Counted from the first letter of the stretch, positions 45,794 through 54,108 are shown. The stretch: DNA of 64,000 nucleotides from Mucilaginibacter gossypii (GCF_900100945.1 NZ_FNCG01000003.1:124001-188000), one strand, 5' to 3'. Notes: generated by a model not told the origin, from the sequence alone. Numbers and translations: made by a program.

Positions 45794-48190
45794 ATGATAA
45801 AAAATTATTTCAAAACCGCCTGGCGCAATATCTGGAAAAACAAGGTTTTTTCGGCTATTAACATTTTTGGGTTGGCCGTTGGTATGGCGGCCTGCATTGT
45901 GATCACGCTTTTTGTTTATTATGAAAAAAGCTTTGATAATCTGCATACTAAAAACATCTACCGCTTAAACGAGGTGCAAAAGTTTGAGGGAATGGGCGCC
46001 TCACAAAAGGTTGCGTTATCCATGTTTCCGATGGGGCCAACTCTGAAAACCGATTTCCCGGAAATAAAAAATTTTACGCGTGTTCGTTGGCAGCAAAAGT
46101 TTCCGCTCAATAACGGACTTAAACGAGTGTACATGCCACAGGTATTCTTTGTGGATTCGGTTTTTTTGAAAATGTTTGATTTTAAACTGCTGAGGGGCGA
46201 TCGGGCAACCGCTTTGTTAAAACCCCGCAGCGTTTTATTAACAGAAGATGCAGCCAAACGAATGTTTGGTAATGATGACCCGATAGGTAAAACTGTAACC
46301 AATTACGGGCAGGATACTATAACCTATTCGGTTACCGGTATATTAGCTAATGTGCCCAAAAACTCACAATTGCAGTTTGATTGCCTGTTTTCATTCAGTA
46401 GTATTTATAAGAAATGGATGTTTACCAACTGGGGCGGCAACTGGTTAAATACCTATCTTGAACTGGCCCCTGGTACCAATATAGCGGCGCTTGAAAAAAA
46501 GTTTCCAGCCTATCTTCAAAAATATAAAGGTAAAGATGGCCCTAAAAATTACGAGCTATTCTTATTATCCCTGAAAGATGTTCACGCTAACTCGGCTGAT
46601 ATAGGGCTGGATTATATCAATTATCAAAAATTTGATAAACATATCACCAACCTGTTTACAGTTATAGGGATCATTGTTTTGGTGATAGCCTGTATTAATT
46701 TCATTAACCTTTCAACCGCGCGGTCATCAGAGCGGGCTAAGGAGGTTGGCGTACGTAAATCTATCGGGGCCGGACGTTTTCAACTGGCCATGCAGTTTTT
46801 GGGCGAAACCGTGTTATTATCCTTGATAGCCCTGGCTTTTGCCTGCATTTTTGTAAGCCTTGCCATTCCTTTTATAAACAGTTTAAGCCAGCGTGATATT
46901 AGTTTACCGCTGCATGACAATAACATGCTTATAGGAGTGGTTCTTATTAGCACCGTGCTTGTTGGTATTATTTCAGGTATATACCCTGCGCTTTTTTTGT
47001 CGTCGTTTCAACCGATTAAAGTATTAAAGGGGGCTTTAGCAACGGCGGGGGGCAATAAAGTGCCATTGCGTAATATTTTGGTTGTTGGCCAGTTTACGAG
47101 TGCTGTAATCTTAATGATAGCTACAGTTTTGGTTATCAGGCAACTTAAGTTTATGCAGAAAAAAGATCCCGGCTTTAACCGCGATCAGATTGTTAATGTT
47201 CCTTTAGGTTTGATCCCACAAAACAAATATGATTTGTTTAAACAGGAGTTGCTTTCCAACTCGATAATACAGGGAGTTACCGCGTCGCAGGATATTTTAG
47301 GCAGTCACCTTGACCAAACCGGCATTTCATTTAAACTTGGTGATTCACCATTGCGGCAGCTTACCTCAACCTTGCTGGTGGTTGATAATAATTACCTCGA
47401 TCTGTATAAGATCAAGCTGCTGATGGGCAAAAACTTTTCTACCGATACTTCGGCCGTTTGGAAGCAATACATCATCAATGAAGCCCTGGCTAAGGAATTG
47501 CTGAAAGATCATAAAGGAAAAAATATGGAATCATTACTGGGACAAAGGTTTGGTTTTGATTCGTTGGGTGTGATTACCGGAATAGCCAAAGATTTCAATT
47601 TCAATTCCCTGCATTATAAAATTGAAACGCTGTTCCTGGTAAACGGTAAAGGGTTCAACCAAATGTCGGTTAAGATCAACGGCGGCAGGGCTAAAGATGC
47701 TGTTGCATTTATCCAATCAACCTGGCAAAAGGAGTTTCCCGGGATACCCTTTGAATACCAGTTTCTTGACGATCATTTTAAAGAAGTTTACAGTGTAGAC
47801 AATCAGGTAAGCACTGTAGTAAGTATTTTAGCTGGACTGATCATCATTATATCCTGTTTGGGGTTATTCGGCCTCGCTTCATACTCAGCCGAAAAACGGA
47901 TCAAGGAAATAGGGGTGCGCAAGGTGCTTGGGGCATCTGTGCAGAATATAGTGATGCTGCTTTCGGGGCATTTTGTAAAACTGGTGCTCATTGCCAACGT
48001 CATCGCCTGGCCGATAGCGTTTTATGCCATGAGTAAATGGCTGCAGGATTTTGCTTATCGCATTGATATTAGCTGGTGGGTATTCGGTATAGCTGGTTTT
48101 ACATCACTGGTTATAGCCTTTGCTACTGTAAGCTTCCAGGCCATTAAGGCGGCTGTAGCTAATCCGGTTAAAAGTTTGAGGAGCGAATAA
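45794..48190 (+). CDS. MacB/FtsX-family permease 17
   Basis: 798 residues, an outlier. The first coupling segment EVGVRKSIGAGRFQL (Glu317) has KSIG where others have KVLG or KAIG, and the second, EIGVRKVLGAS from about 705, is preceded by AEKRIK. The region after helix 1 is compact (YEKSFDNLHTKNIYRLN), lacking a few residues of the usual linker. Landmarks are SVTGILANVPKNSQLQFD and ITGIAKDFNFNSL. In helix 5 VVGQFTSAVILMIATVLV departs from the usual QFSISxxLIIGT. The helix 2 region, LVIACINFINLSTARSSERAK, is typical. The tail is NPVKSLRSE. Seventh gene of operon 4; an R3 spacer follows. Confidence 0.92.
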   Translation: MIKNYFKTAWRNIWKNKVFSAINIFGLAVGMAACIVITLFVYYEKSFDNLHTKNIYRLNEVQKFEGMGASQKVALSMFPMGPTLKTDFPEIKNFTRVRWQQKFPLNNGLKRVYMPQVFFVDSVFLKMFDFKLLRGDRATALLKPRSVLLTEDAAKRMFGNDDPIGKTVTNYGQDTITYSVTGILANVPKNSQLQFDCLFSFSSIYKKWMFTNWGGNWLNTYLELAPGTNIAALEKKFPAYLQKYKGKDGPKNYELFLLSLKDVHANSADIGLDYINYQKFDKHITNLFTVIGIIVLVIACINFINLSTARSSERAKEVGVRKSIGAGRFQLAMQFLGETVLLSLIALAFACIFVSLAIPFINSLSQRDISLPLHDNNMLIGVVLISTVLVGIISGIYPALFLSSFQPIKVLKGALATAGGNKVPLRNILVVGQFTSAVILMIATVLVIRQLKFMQKKDPGFNRDQIVNVPLGLIPQNKYDLFKQELLSNSIIQGVTASQDILGSHLDQTGISFKLGDSPLRQLTSTLLVVDNNYLDLYKIKLLMGKNFSTDTSAVWKQYIINEALAKELLKDHKGKNMESLLGQRFGFDSLGVITGIAKDFNFNSLHYKIETLFLVNGKGFNQMSVKINGGRAKDAVAFIQSTWQKEFPGIPFEYQFLDDHFKEVYSVDNQVSTVVSILAGLIIIISCLGLFGLASYSAEKRIKEIGVRKVLGASVQNIVMLLSGHFVKLVLIANVIAWPIAFYAMSKWLQDFAYRIDISWWVFGIAGFTSLVIAFATVSFQAIKAAVANPVKSLRSE

Positions 48191-48279
48191 CCTCACCCAA
48201 ACCCTCTACAAAGGAGAGGGCTTTAAGAGTCGAAGAGCAAACAACAATTCCTCCCCTTTGGGGAGGTTAGGAGGGGTAA
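48191..48279. repeat. R3 spacer between permeases 17 and 18
   Basis: Starts CCTCACCC directly after the TAA. The first hairpin has one change (CCCTCTAC against GGAGAGGG), the second is intact, and AGGAGG at 48269-48274 lies 5 nt before the ATG of permease 18. Confidence 0.85.
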
Positions 48280-50682
48280 ATGATTAAAAATTATATAAAA
48301 ACAGCATGGCGTAACCTGGTTATAAACAAGGTTACTTCATTAATAAGTGTTGCGGGTTTAGCAGTTGGAATAGGTTGCTTTATATTATTAGCTACCTATT
48401 TATTAAATGAGCTGCGGTATGATAGGTTTCACGTTAATGCCAATCGTATTATGCGCGTGGCTTATAACTACAAATCCTCTGATGATGCGGAGGCAAAATC
48501 TGTGGCAGTAACGCCAACCGCACCAGTACCCGTATTTAAACAGCAATTGCAGGAAATTGAGGATGGTGTGCGCATTTCCTGGTATAATAACCCGGTGCAA
48601 TACCAGGATAAACTATTCAATGAAAAACGGTTCTTTTTAGCCGATGAACCATTTTTCAGGATCTTCAGCTTTAAGTTTTTGAGGGGGAACGCAGCTACCG
48701 CACTTAAAGATCCCTCGGCTTTGGTGATCACCGCGTCTACCGCAAAAAAATATTTTGGTACTGAGGATGCTATAGGTAAGGTTTTGAAGGTTAATAACAA
48801 ACTAAACATGATGGTTACAGGGGTGGTGGAAGATGTACCCGAGTATTCGCAGATCAAGTTTGACATTATTGGTTCGTCCGCAGGTTCGGAACATGCTAAA
48901 ACGCGCAAATGGGATTCGGCTAACGATTATTCTTACCTGCTTTTAAGGCCGGGCGTTAATATAAACTCGGTTGAGCAGAAAATGAACAACTATGTAGCAG
49001 AGATGTTTAAGGATGATTTCAGGCAAGGGCATAAAATGTGGTTCAAACTCGAACCTTTGACCGATGTCCACCTGAAATCGCAGGCTACATATCCGCTAAC
49101 GCCATCCGGCAATATCAGATACATTTACGTTTTAGGGGCAGTTGCCATTATCTTATTGTTGCTGGCTTGTGTCAACTTCCTGAACCTTGTAACAGCCAAA
49201 GCTATAGAACGAGGCCACGAAATAGGGGTAAGAAAGGTAATGGGTGCTGCACGTTCGCAGCTTTTTACACAATTTATCATCGAATCTGCCATGATCACCC
49301 TCGTATCGCTGTTGGCGGGCCTGTTTTTGGCGGATGTGAGCTTTAAATGGTTCAGCGATTTTTCGGGGCAGCAGTTGGGCTTTCAAACCTGGAATACATC
49401 ATGGCTGATTATGGCCATGGTTGCCTTATTTGTAACGGTAACTTTTTTGGCCGGAACTTATCCGTCATTATATCTGTCAGCATTTAATCCTATTGTTACC
49501 TTAAAGGGGAAACTCACAAATACCTCCGGCGGTCGGGCTTTACGCAAATCGTTAGTTATATTTCAATTTGTGGTATCCGTATTCTTCATGATCTGTACGG
49601 TTATCGCGGGTAGCCAACTGCGGTATATCCAACACCTCAATATAGGTATCAACAGGTCGCAGGTGATGGTGATTGATGTTGGCGGCAAATCATTAAAAGA
49701 TATTAAATCATTTAACAACGAGGTAACTCAATTACCGGGGGTGCTTTATGCAACTGCTTCGTACGATTCGCCGGTTGATGTTCACGGCGGATATAGCATT
49801 AACCACGCTGACGGCAAAAACAGCGACTATAATCTTTCGGTAACCGCTTTGCCGGTAGAAAAGAATTTTTTAAATACGCTTGGTCTTAAACTGGTGCAGG
49901 GCATTAATTTTACAGATGCGGATGAGAAACATTCTACGGATGCTGATGAAAATAAGCGCTATTACGGTTTTATAATCAACGAAAAAGCCGCCAAAGCACT
50001 GGGTTGGACAGCCGAAGAAGCAATAGGTAAACATATTGGCCTTAACGGACGTACCGGTGAAGTAAGAGGTGTTGTACAAAACTTTAATTTCGCATCCCTT
50101 CACCAGGAAATTACACCAATTGTAATGTTTACTGAAGATTATTTTGGTAAAGTGCTTATCAAAACCTCAGGAAATAATATTGCCAAAACCATATCTGCAG
50201 TAAAAGAAAAATGGAGCGCTTTTAATCCTGCCACACCTTTTGAATATCACTTTCTTGATCAGGAATTTGATGATATGTATAAGGCCGAGCAACGTACCGG
50301 TTCAATATTAACTGCGTTTACTTTGGTCACTATCTTCATCTCCTGTCTGGGTTTATTCGGATTGGCAGTGTTTTCAACCAGGCAAAGAGTGAAAGAAGTT
50401 GGAGTACGTAAAGTTTTGGGCGCAAGCGTTTTCAGTATAGTAAAGCTTGTTTCAGGCGATTTCCTGAAACTGGTTATCATATCGGTTATCATTGCTTCGC
50501 CGATAGCCTGGTATGCCATGCATCGTTGGCTGCTGGATTTTGCGTATAAGATCAGCATACAAATATGGGTATTCATAGCCGCGGGTGCAGTAGCTATACT
50601 TATCGCCTTTATTACCGTGAGCGTTCAATCCCTTAAAGCAGCGCTTACTAATCCGGTTAAAAGTTTGCGGTCTGGAGATTGA
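48280..50682 (+). CDS. MacB/FtsX-family permease 18 with altered C-terminus
   Basis: 800 residues. It ends NPVKSLRSGD, whereas the other 17 intact permeases and the relic all end in RSE or KNE. The first coupling region is also atypical: LVTAKAIERGHEIGVRKVMGAARSQL (Glu314), with TAK and GHE. The second is EVGVRKVLGAS from about 706, after TRQRVK. Landmarks MVTGVVEDVPEYSQIKFD and VRGVVQNFNFASL are diverged. An acidic insertion, NFTDADEKHSTDADENKRY, lies in the second periplasmic domain and contains the near-repeat TDADE. Helix 1 (GLAVGIGCFILLATYLLNEL) is normal. It is the last permease of operon 4 and of the array, so the changed tail may reflect loss of constraint or a separate role (inference). 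Confidence 0.91.
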   Translation: MIKNYIKTAWRNLVINKVTSLISVAGLAVGIGCFILLATYLLNELRYDRFHVNANRIMRVAYNYKSSDDAEAKSVAVTPTAPVPVFKQQLQEIEDGVRISWYNNPVQYQDKLFNEKRFFLADEPFFRIFSFKFLRGNAATALKDPSALVITASTAKKYFGTEDAIGKVLKVNNKLNMMVTGVVEDVPEYSQIKFDIIGSSAGSEHAKTRKWDSANDYSYLLLRPGVNINSVEQKMNNYVAEMFKDDFRQGHKMWFKLEPLTDVHLKSQATYPLTPSGNIRYIYVLGAVAIILLLLACVNFLNLVTAKAIERGHEIGVRKVMGAARSQLFTQFIIESAMITLVSLLAGLFLADVSFKWFSDFSGQQLGFQTWNTSWLIMAMVALFVTVTFLAGTYPSLYLSAFNPIVTLKGKLTNTSGGRALRKSLVIFQFVVSVFFMICTVIAGSQLRYIQHLNIGINRSQVMVIDVGGKSLKDIKSFNNEVTQLPGVLYATASYDSPVDVHGGYSINHADGKNSDYNLSVTALPVEKNFLNTLGLKLVQGINFTDADEKHSTDADENKRYYGFIINEKAAKALGWTAEEAIGKHIGLNGRTGEVRGVVQNFNFASLHQEITPIVMFTEDYFGKVLIKTSGNNIAKTISAVKEKWSAFNPATPFEYHFLDQEFDDMYKAEQRTGSILTAFTLVTIFISCLGLFGLAVFSTRQRVKEVGVRKVLGASVFSIVKLVSGDFLKLVIISVIIASPIAWYAMHRWLLDFAYKISIQIWVFIAAGAVAILIAFITVSVQSLKAALTNPVKSLRSGD

Positions 50683-50884
50683 TTATTTAGCTGAAAGGTA
50701 AAAGGCAAAAGCTGAAAGGTTTATAACACATTAAATACAGTGTTAAATAATTCTTTCAGCTTTCGCCGTTTAATTAAGCTATAGCATGTTACAGGAATCA
50801 AAAGTAATTATACTCTACCTGCCGGTACATATCTGGGCAATGGAAAAAAGCTTTAACCTTTCGCCTTTTACCTTTTACCTCAAA
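50683..50884. repeat. R5 spacer after permease 18, inverted copies
   Basis: AGGTAAAAGGCAAAAGCTG words at about 50695-50715 are answered by complementary CGCCTTTTACCTTTTACCTC words at about 50863-50882, with CTTTCAGCTTTCGCC near 50755. The interior (about 50720-50850) shows no gene. With promoter 5, the whole interval 50683-51070 (388 bp) is non-coding. No clean terminator was recognised. Confidence 0.65.
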
Positions 50885-50890
50885 AAACAC

Positions 50891-50998
50891 TGTATCATAA
50901 CCGTACGCAATCTGTTACATAAGCGTACAGTGAAGTTTTGGTATGATGGTGTAATTTATTGATAGTTAATAAGATAGAACTTTGGTATGTTATTGATA
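50891..50998 (+). promoter_or_regulatory. Candidate sigma-54 promoter 5 with paired upstream sites
   Basis: Sites TGTATCATAACCGTACGC (50891-50908) and TGTTACATAAGCGTACAG (50913-50930) start 22 bp apart. TGGTATG begins at 50983, 70 bp after the start of the second site. The leader to the ATG of ATPase 2 is longer than elsewhere (88 nt from the -24 element). Another TGGTATG at 50940 is too close to the sites to fit the pattern. Confidence 0.75.
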
Positions 50999-51070
50999 TG
51001 TTAATCGCAAAATGATAAGTATTATTGTTTAACTCATTTATTTACTAACAAACTAATTCAATAATTAAAA

Positions 51071-51748
51071 ATGTTATCACTGCAACATATTTCAAAGTAT
51101 TTCCAGGTAGGGGGCAACAAAAATATCATTCTGAATGATCTGAGCCTTGACATTGACGAAGGCGAATTTATTTCTATCATGGGACCTTCAGGTTCGGGCA
51201 AATCAACGTTGCTGAATATCATCGGTATGCTTGATGAACCATCAGACGGTTATCATTATTTTGAAGGCCATGCAGTACATCAGCTTAAAGAAAAACAACG
51301 TTCGGCTTTGTACAAGCAATACATCGGTTTCGTTTTTCAGGCTTATCACTTGATTGATGAGCTAACCGTTTATGAAAACATTGAAACCCCGCTTATTTAC
51401 CAGGATTTTAAAAGTGCGGAGCGTAAAGCCATGGTTGCAGATATGCTTGACCGCTTTAACATTGTTGGCAAAAAAGATCTTTTCCCGGCACAGTTATCGG
51501 GCGGACAGCAGCAGTTAGTGGGTATCGCCCGCGCGCTTATTGCTAAACCCAAGTTGTTATTAGCCGACGAACCTACCGGTAACCTCAACTCAAAACAAGG
51601 GGAGGAGATTATGGAGCTGTTCCGCAAGCTGAATAAGGAAGATGGTGTAACCATTATTCAGGTTACCCACTCCGAAAAAAATGCCGAATACGGTTCGCGC
51701 ATTATCGATCTGCTGGACGGCAAGATCGATTCATCAAGAAAACTCTGA
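51071..51748 (+). CDS. ABC transporter ATPase 2 with altered signature and D-loop
   Basis: 225 residues, the same length as ATPase 1 and colinear with it. Walker A GPSGSGKST at 38-46, Q-loop Gln90, Walker B LLLADEP with Glu167 and switch His200 are intact. Two departures stand out: the signature reads LSGGQQQL (142-149), with Leu for the usual Arg, and the D-loop reads NLNS (171-174), with Asn for Asp. In this family the D-loop Asp and the residues behind the signature help dimer cross-talk, so activity or partner choice may differ (inference); it could also be a common variant of its own lineage. It is cotranscribed with the TolC gene 13 bp downstream and sits at the other end of the array from ATPase 1. 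Confidence 0.94.
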   Translation: MLSLQHISKYFQVGGNKNIILNDLSLDIDEGEFISIMGPSGSGKSTLLNIIGMLDEPSDGYHYFEGHAVHQLKEKQRSALYKQYIGFVFQAYHLIDELTVYENIETPLIYQDFKSAERKAMVADMLDRFNIVGKKDLFPAQLSGGQQQLVGIARALIAKPKLLLADEPTGNLNSKQGEEIMELFRKLNKEDGVTIIQVTHSEKNAEYGSRIIDLLDGKIDSSRKL

Positions 51749-51761
51749 ACTCAATAATAAA

Positions 51762-53087
51762 ATGCGATACTATAAATTACTATTTCTCGGTCTTGTTGTA
51801 TTTGGAAACTTAAAGGCTTACAGCCAGGCCCCGGTAGATTCTGTGCTTACTTTACAGCAATGTATCGATCTTGCAATCAAAAACAACCTCGATGTAAAAA
51901 AGAGTGAATTGCAAATGCAGACACAGGAAATTGCCTATAACCAGGCCCGCGAAAACCTGCTGCCATCAATTAACGGTAATGTGAGCCACAACATCAGTAA
52001 TGGCCGTAGCCAGGATCCTACAAATTATAACTACGTAACACAGCAAATTACTTACGCCCAGTATAATTTAAACAGTAACCTGACATTGTTTAATGGCATG
52101 AGCCTCATTAATAATATCAAACGCTACTCGCTGGCATACCAGGCAGGTAAAATGGATTTTCAACAGGCTAAGGACCTTGTTACCCTGAACGTTATTACTG
52201 CTTATTTGCAGGTACTTGATAATGAGGATTTGCTAAAGGCAACCGATATACAGGTTGAGCAGGCACAGAAACAGGTTGACAGATTGACAATATTGAATAA
52301 AGACGGCGCTACACCGCCTGCAACGTTATACGATTTGAAGGGCACATTGGCTACCAGTAAGATAGGCGCGGTTAATACCAAAGCAGCGATGGGGATCTCA
52401 AAGATTAACCTTTTGCAGATCATGAATGTGCCATTGGATAAGAGCGTTAAACTTGTGCGTTTATCTGCCGATCAATTGCCTGGAAATTATGATAAAAATG
52501 CAGATGAGATCTACACCAAGGCACTTAACGACCTTGCCTTGGTTAAAGCCTATGATTTGCGTTTAAAAAGTGCCGAAAAAGGTGTAAAATCAGCCAAAGG
52601 AGCTTTATGGCCTACTATCACTGCGTTTGGATCGCTTGCATCCAATTACTCAAGTACAGGTAATACCGGTTATTATTCGCAAATAAAAAATAATTACAGT
52701 TCGGGTTTTGGAGTTGGTTTAAGCATACCTATCCTTAATTATTTCCAAAATCGTAATAAAGTGGCACTGGCCCGTATCGACCTGCAAACTGCAAAGTATA
52801 ACAATGACTTTACCCGGATCCAGTTGAAGCAAAATATTGATCAGGCTTATATCAATATGACATCGGCCCTTGAGCGCTATCACTTGCTGCGCGACCAGGT
52901 TGATGCCTATGGCGAATCGTACAGGATTGCTGAAGTTAAATTTAATTCGGGTGCTATTACTTCGGTAGATTTTGTGATAGCAAAATCAAACTTCGATCAG
53001 GCTAATACCAACCTGATCAACGCCCGGTATGACTATTTTATCCGTACCAAAATCCTTGATTATTACCAGGGAAACTTGGCGCTTTAA
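51762..53087 (+). CDS. TolC-type outer membrane efflux protein
   Basis: 441 residues from the ATG at 51762, which gives a proper signal peptide (MRYYKLLFLGLVVFGNLKAYSQA). A longer reading from 51681 would overlap ATPase 2 and hide the signal. The mature protein begins with the typical LTLQQCIDLAIKNNLDVKKSELQ and has two outer-membrane-efflux repeats, the second around RLKSAEKGVKSAKGALWPTITAFGS (in two parts, about 275-300). The C-terminal helical part includes EVKFNSGAITSVDFVIAKS. A trimer would form a beta-barrel in the outer membrane and a helical tunnel into the periplasm, completing the route with the adaptor at 1662-2918 and the inner-membrane permeases (family knowledge). Confidence 0.94.
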   Translation: MRYYKLLFLGLVVFGNLKAYSQAPVDSVLTLQQCIDLAIKNNLDVKKSELQMQTQEIAYNQARENLLPSINGNVSHNISNGRSQDPTNYNYVTQQITYAQYNLNSNLTLFNGMSLINNIKRYSLAYQAGKMDFQQAKDLVTLNVITAYLQVLDNEDLLKATDIQVEQAQKQVDRLTILNKDGATPPATLYDLKGTLATSKIGAVNTKAAMGISKINLLQIMNVPLDKSVKLVRLSADQLPGNYDKNADEIYTKALNDLALVKAYDLRLKSAEKGVKSAKGALWPTITAFGSLASNYSSTGNTGYYSQIKNNYSSGFGVGLSIPILNYFQNRNKVALARIDLQTAKYNNDFTRIQLKQNIDQAYINMTSALERYHLLRDQVDAYGESYRIAEVKFNSGAITSVDFVIAKSNFDQANTNLINARYDYFIRTKILDYYQGNLAL

Positions 53088-53142
53088 TTAATAAACTCTT
53101 TAAGATTTTTAAAACCTATACTTTTATTCCCAATTTTTAGTT

Positions 53143-53203
53143 AAATATCTGGTTAACTTTTACCGAACTTATCGGTTGGGTTTAACCAGATATTTCTATT
53201 TTA
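53143..53203 (+). terminator. Possible terminator after the TolC gene
   Basis: Perfect 14-bp arms 53143-53156 and 53182-53195 (AAATATCTGGTTAA and its complement), loop 25 nt containing a smaller CCGAACTTATCGG hairpin, followed by TCTATTTT. Low GC, so termination is uncertain. Confidence 0.5.
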
Positions 53204-53267
53204 GCGGTAGTTGTTGCAAACAATATCGTTTTCATAAACTTAATACATCATCGAACACCTAATAAAT

Positions 53268-53858
53268 ATGAAAAAAGCAATTTTACTTTCCTTATCTATT
53301 TTTTTGCTGTCAATAGGCATATCAAAAGCCCAGGTAATCCCCAGCTTTTCTTTCGGCCTTAAGGGCGGTTTAAATTATTCAACTTTTCCGTCAAACGGCG
53401 TTTTTAACAACGATAATAAAGCTGGTTATCAGGCTGGCGCTTGGGCAAGGATCGGCGGCTTAGGCTTAATTTTTCAACCCGAGCTTTATTATACTGATAA
53501 AAGCGTTACTGTAAATAATGGAGGTGTTTCAAATAAACAAAGCTTTAAAAGTTTTGATGTTCCATTACTTGTAGGTGCTAAAGTTGGTGCTTTAGGTTTA
53601 GGTGGAAGGTTTTATGGTGGGCCGGTGCTTTCATTTACAACCGGAAGAGATAGGGATGCATTTAATGATGCAACAGCGTTAAGGTATAAAGATGCGAACT
53701 ACGCAATACAGGTGGGTGCAGGTGTTGATATCAGTAGCCTGTCTATCGATCTTCGTTACGAAGGTGGTTTAAATAAAATAGCTTATGGCAACGATAATTC
53801 ACACACGCGTGTTAGCCTGTTCAGCCTTGCTGTTGCTTATAAATTGTTCTCATTATAA
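53268..53858 (+). CDS. Small outer-membrane beta-barrel protein (PorT-like)
   Basis: 196 residues with a signal peptide (MKKAILLSLSIFLLSIGISKAQ). The mature part is a series of alternating strands with Gly and aromatic residues, starting FSFGLKGGLNYSTFP and ending RVSLFSLAVAYKLFSL, as in the PorT/outer-membrane-beta-barrel proteins common in Bacteroidota. The C-terminal aromatic or hydrophobic residues fit insertion by the BAM machinery. The gene stands alone, with its own terminator, and there is no enhancer-like site upstream. A link to the exporter is not supported. Ligand unknown. Confidence 0.85.
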   Translation: MKKAILLSLSIFLLSIGISKAQVIPSFSFGLKGGLNYSTFPSNGVFNNDNKAGYQAGAWARIGGLGLIFQPELYYTDKSVTVNNGGVSNKQSFKSFDVPLLVGAKVGALGLGGRFYGGPVLSFTTGRDRDAFNDATALRYKDANYAIQVGAGVDISSLSIDLRYEGGLNKIAYGNDNSHTRVSLFSLAVAYKLFSL

Positions 53859-53882
53859 TCTCCCAGTCCCTCAAAAATACTG

Positions 53883-53913
53883 AAAGACCTGCCGGTAACG
53901 GCGGGTCTTTTTT
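53883..53913 (+). terminator. Terminator after the beta-barrel gene
   Basis: Twelve-bp arms AAAGACCTGCCG (53883-53894) and CGGCGGGTCTTT (53899-53910), one T-G pair, loop of 4, then a T-run. Strong. Confidence 0.88.
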
Positions 53914-54108
53914 GCGTTAGATCGGAGTGTGAACTTTCCTATTATTCAAGTTACGCAATCGATTGTATATTTAGTATTATATTTTAGCTTTTATTTGATA
54001 GAATAGTATTATGCTTATTTTACAATGTACACCTATATTTAGGTGCCATTTATGCGTCGGTTATCTGTTTAAACGCGGGTTTCAGACATATCCTAAAATT
54101 TAGGGCAG

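Noticed and set aside
51681..51761. Extended TolC reading that overlaps ATPase 2
   Set aside because: The signal peptide starts at the ATG at 51762; the extension is out-of-frame coding sequence of ATPase 2.
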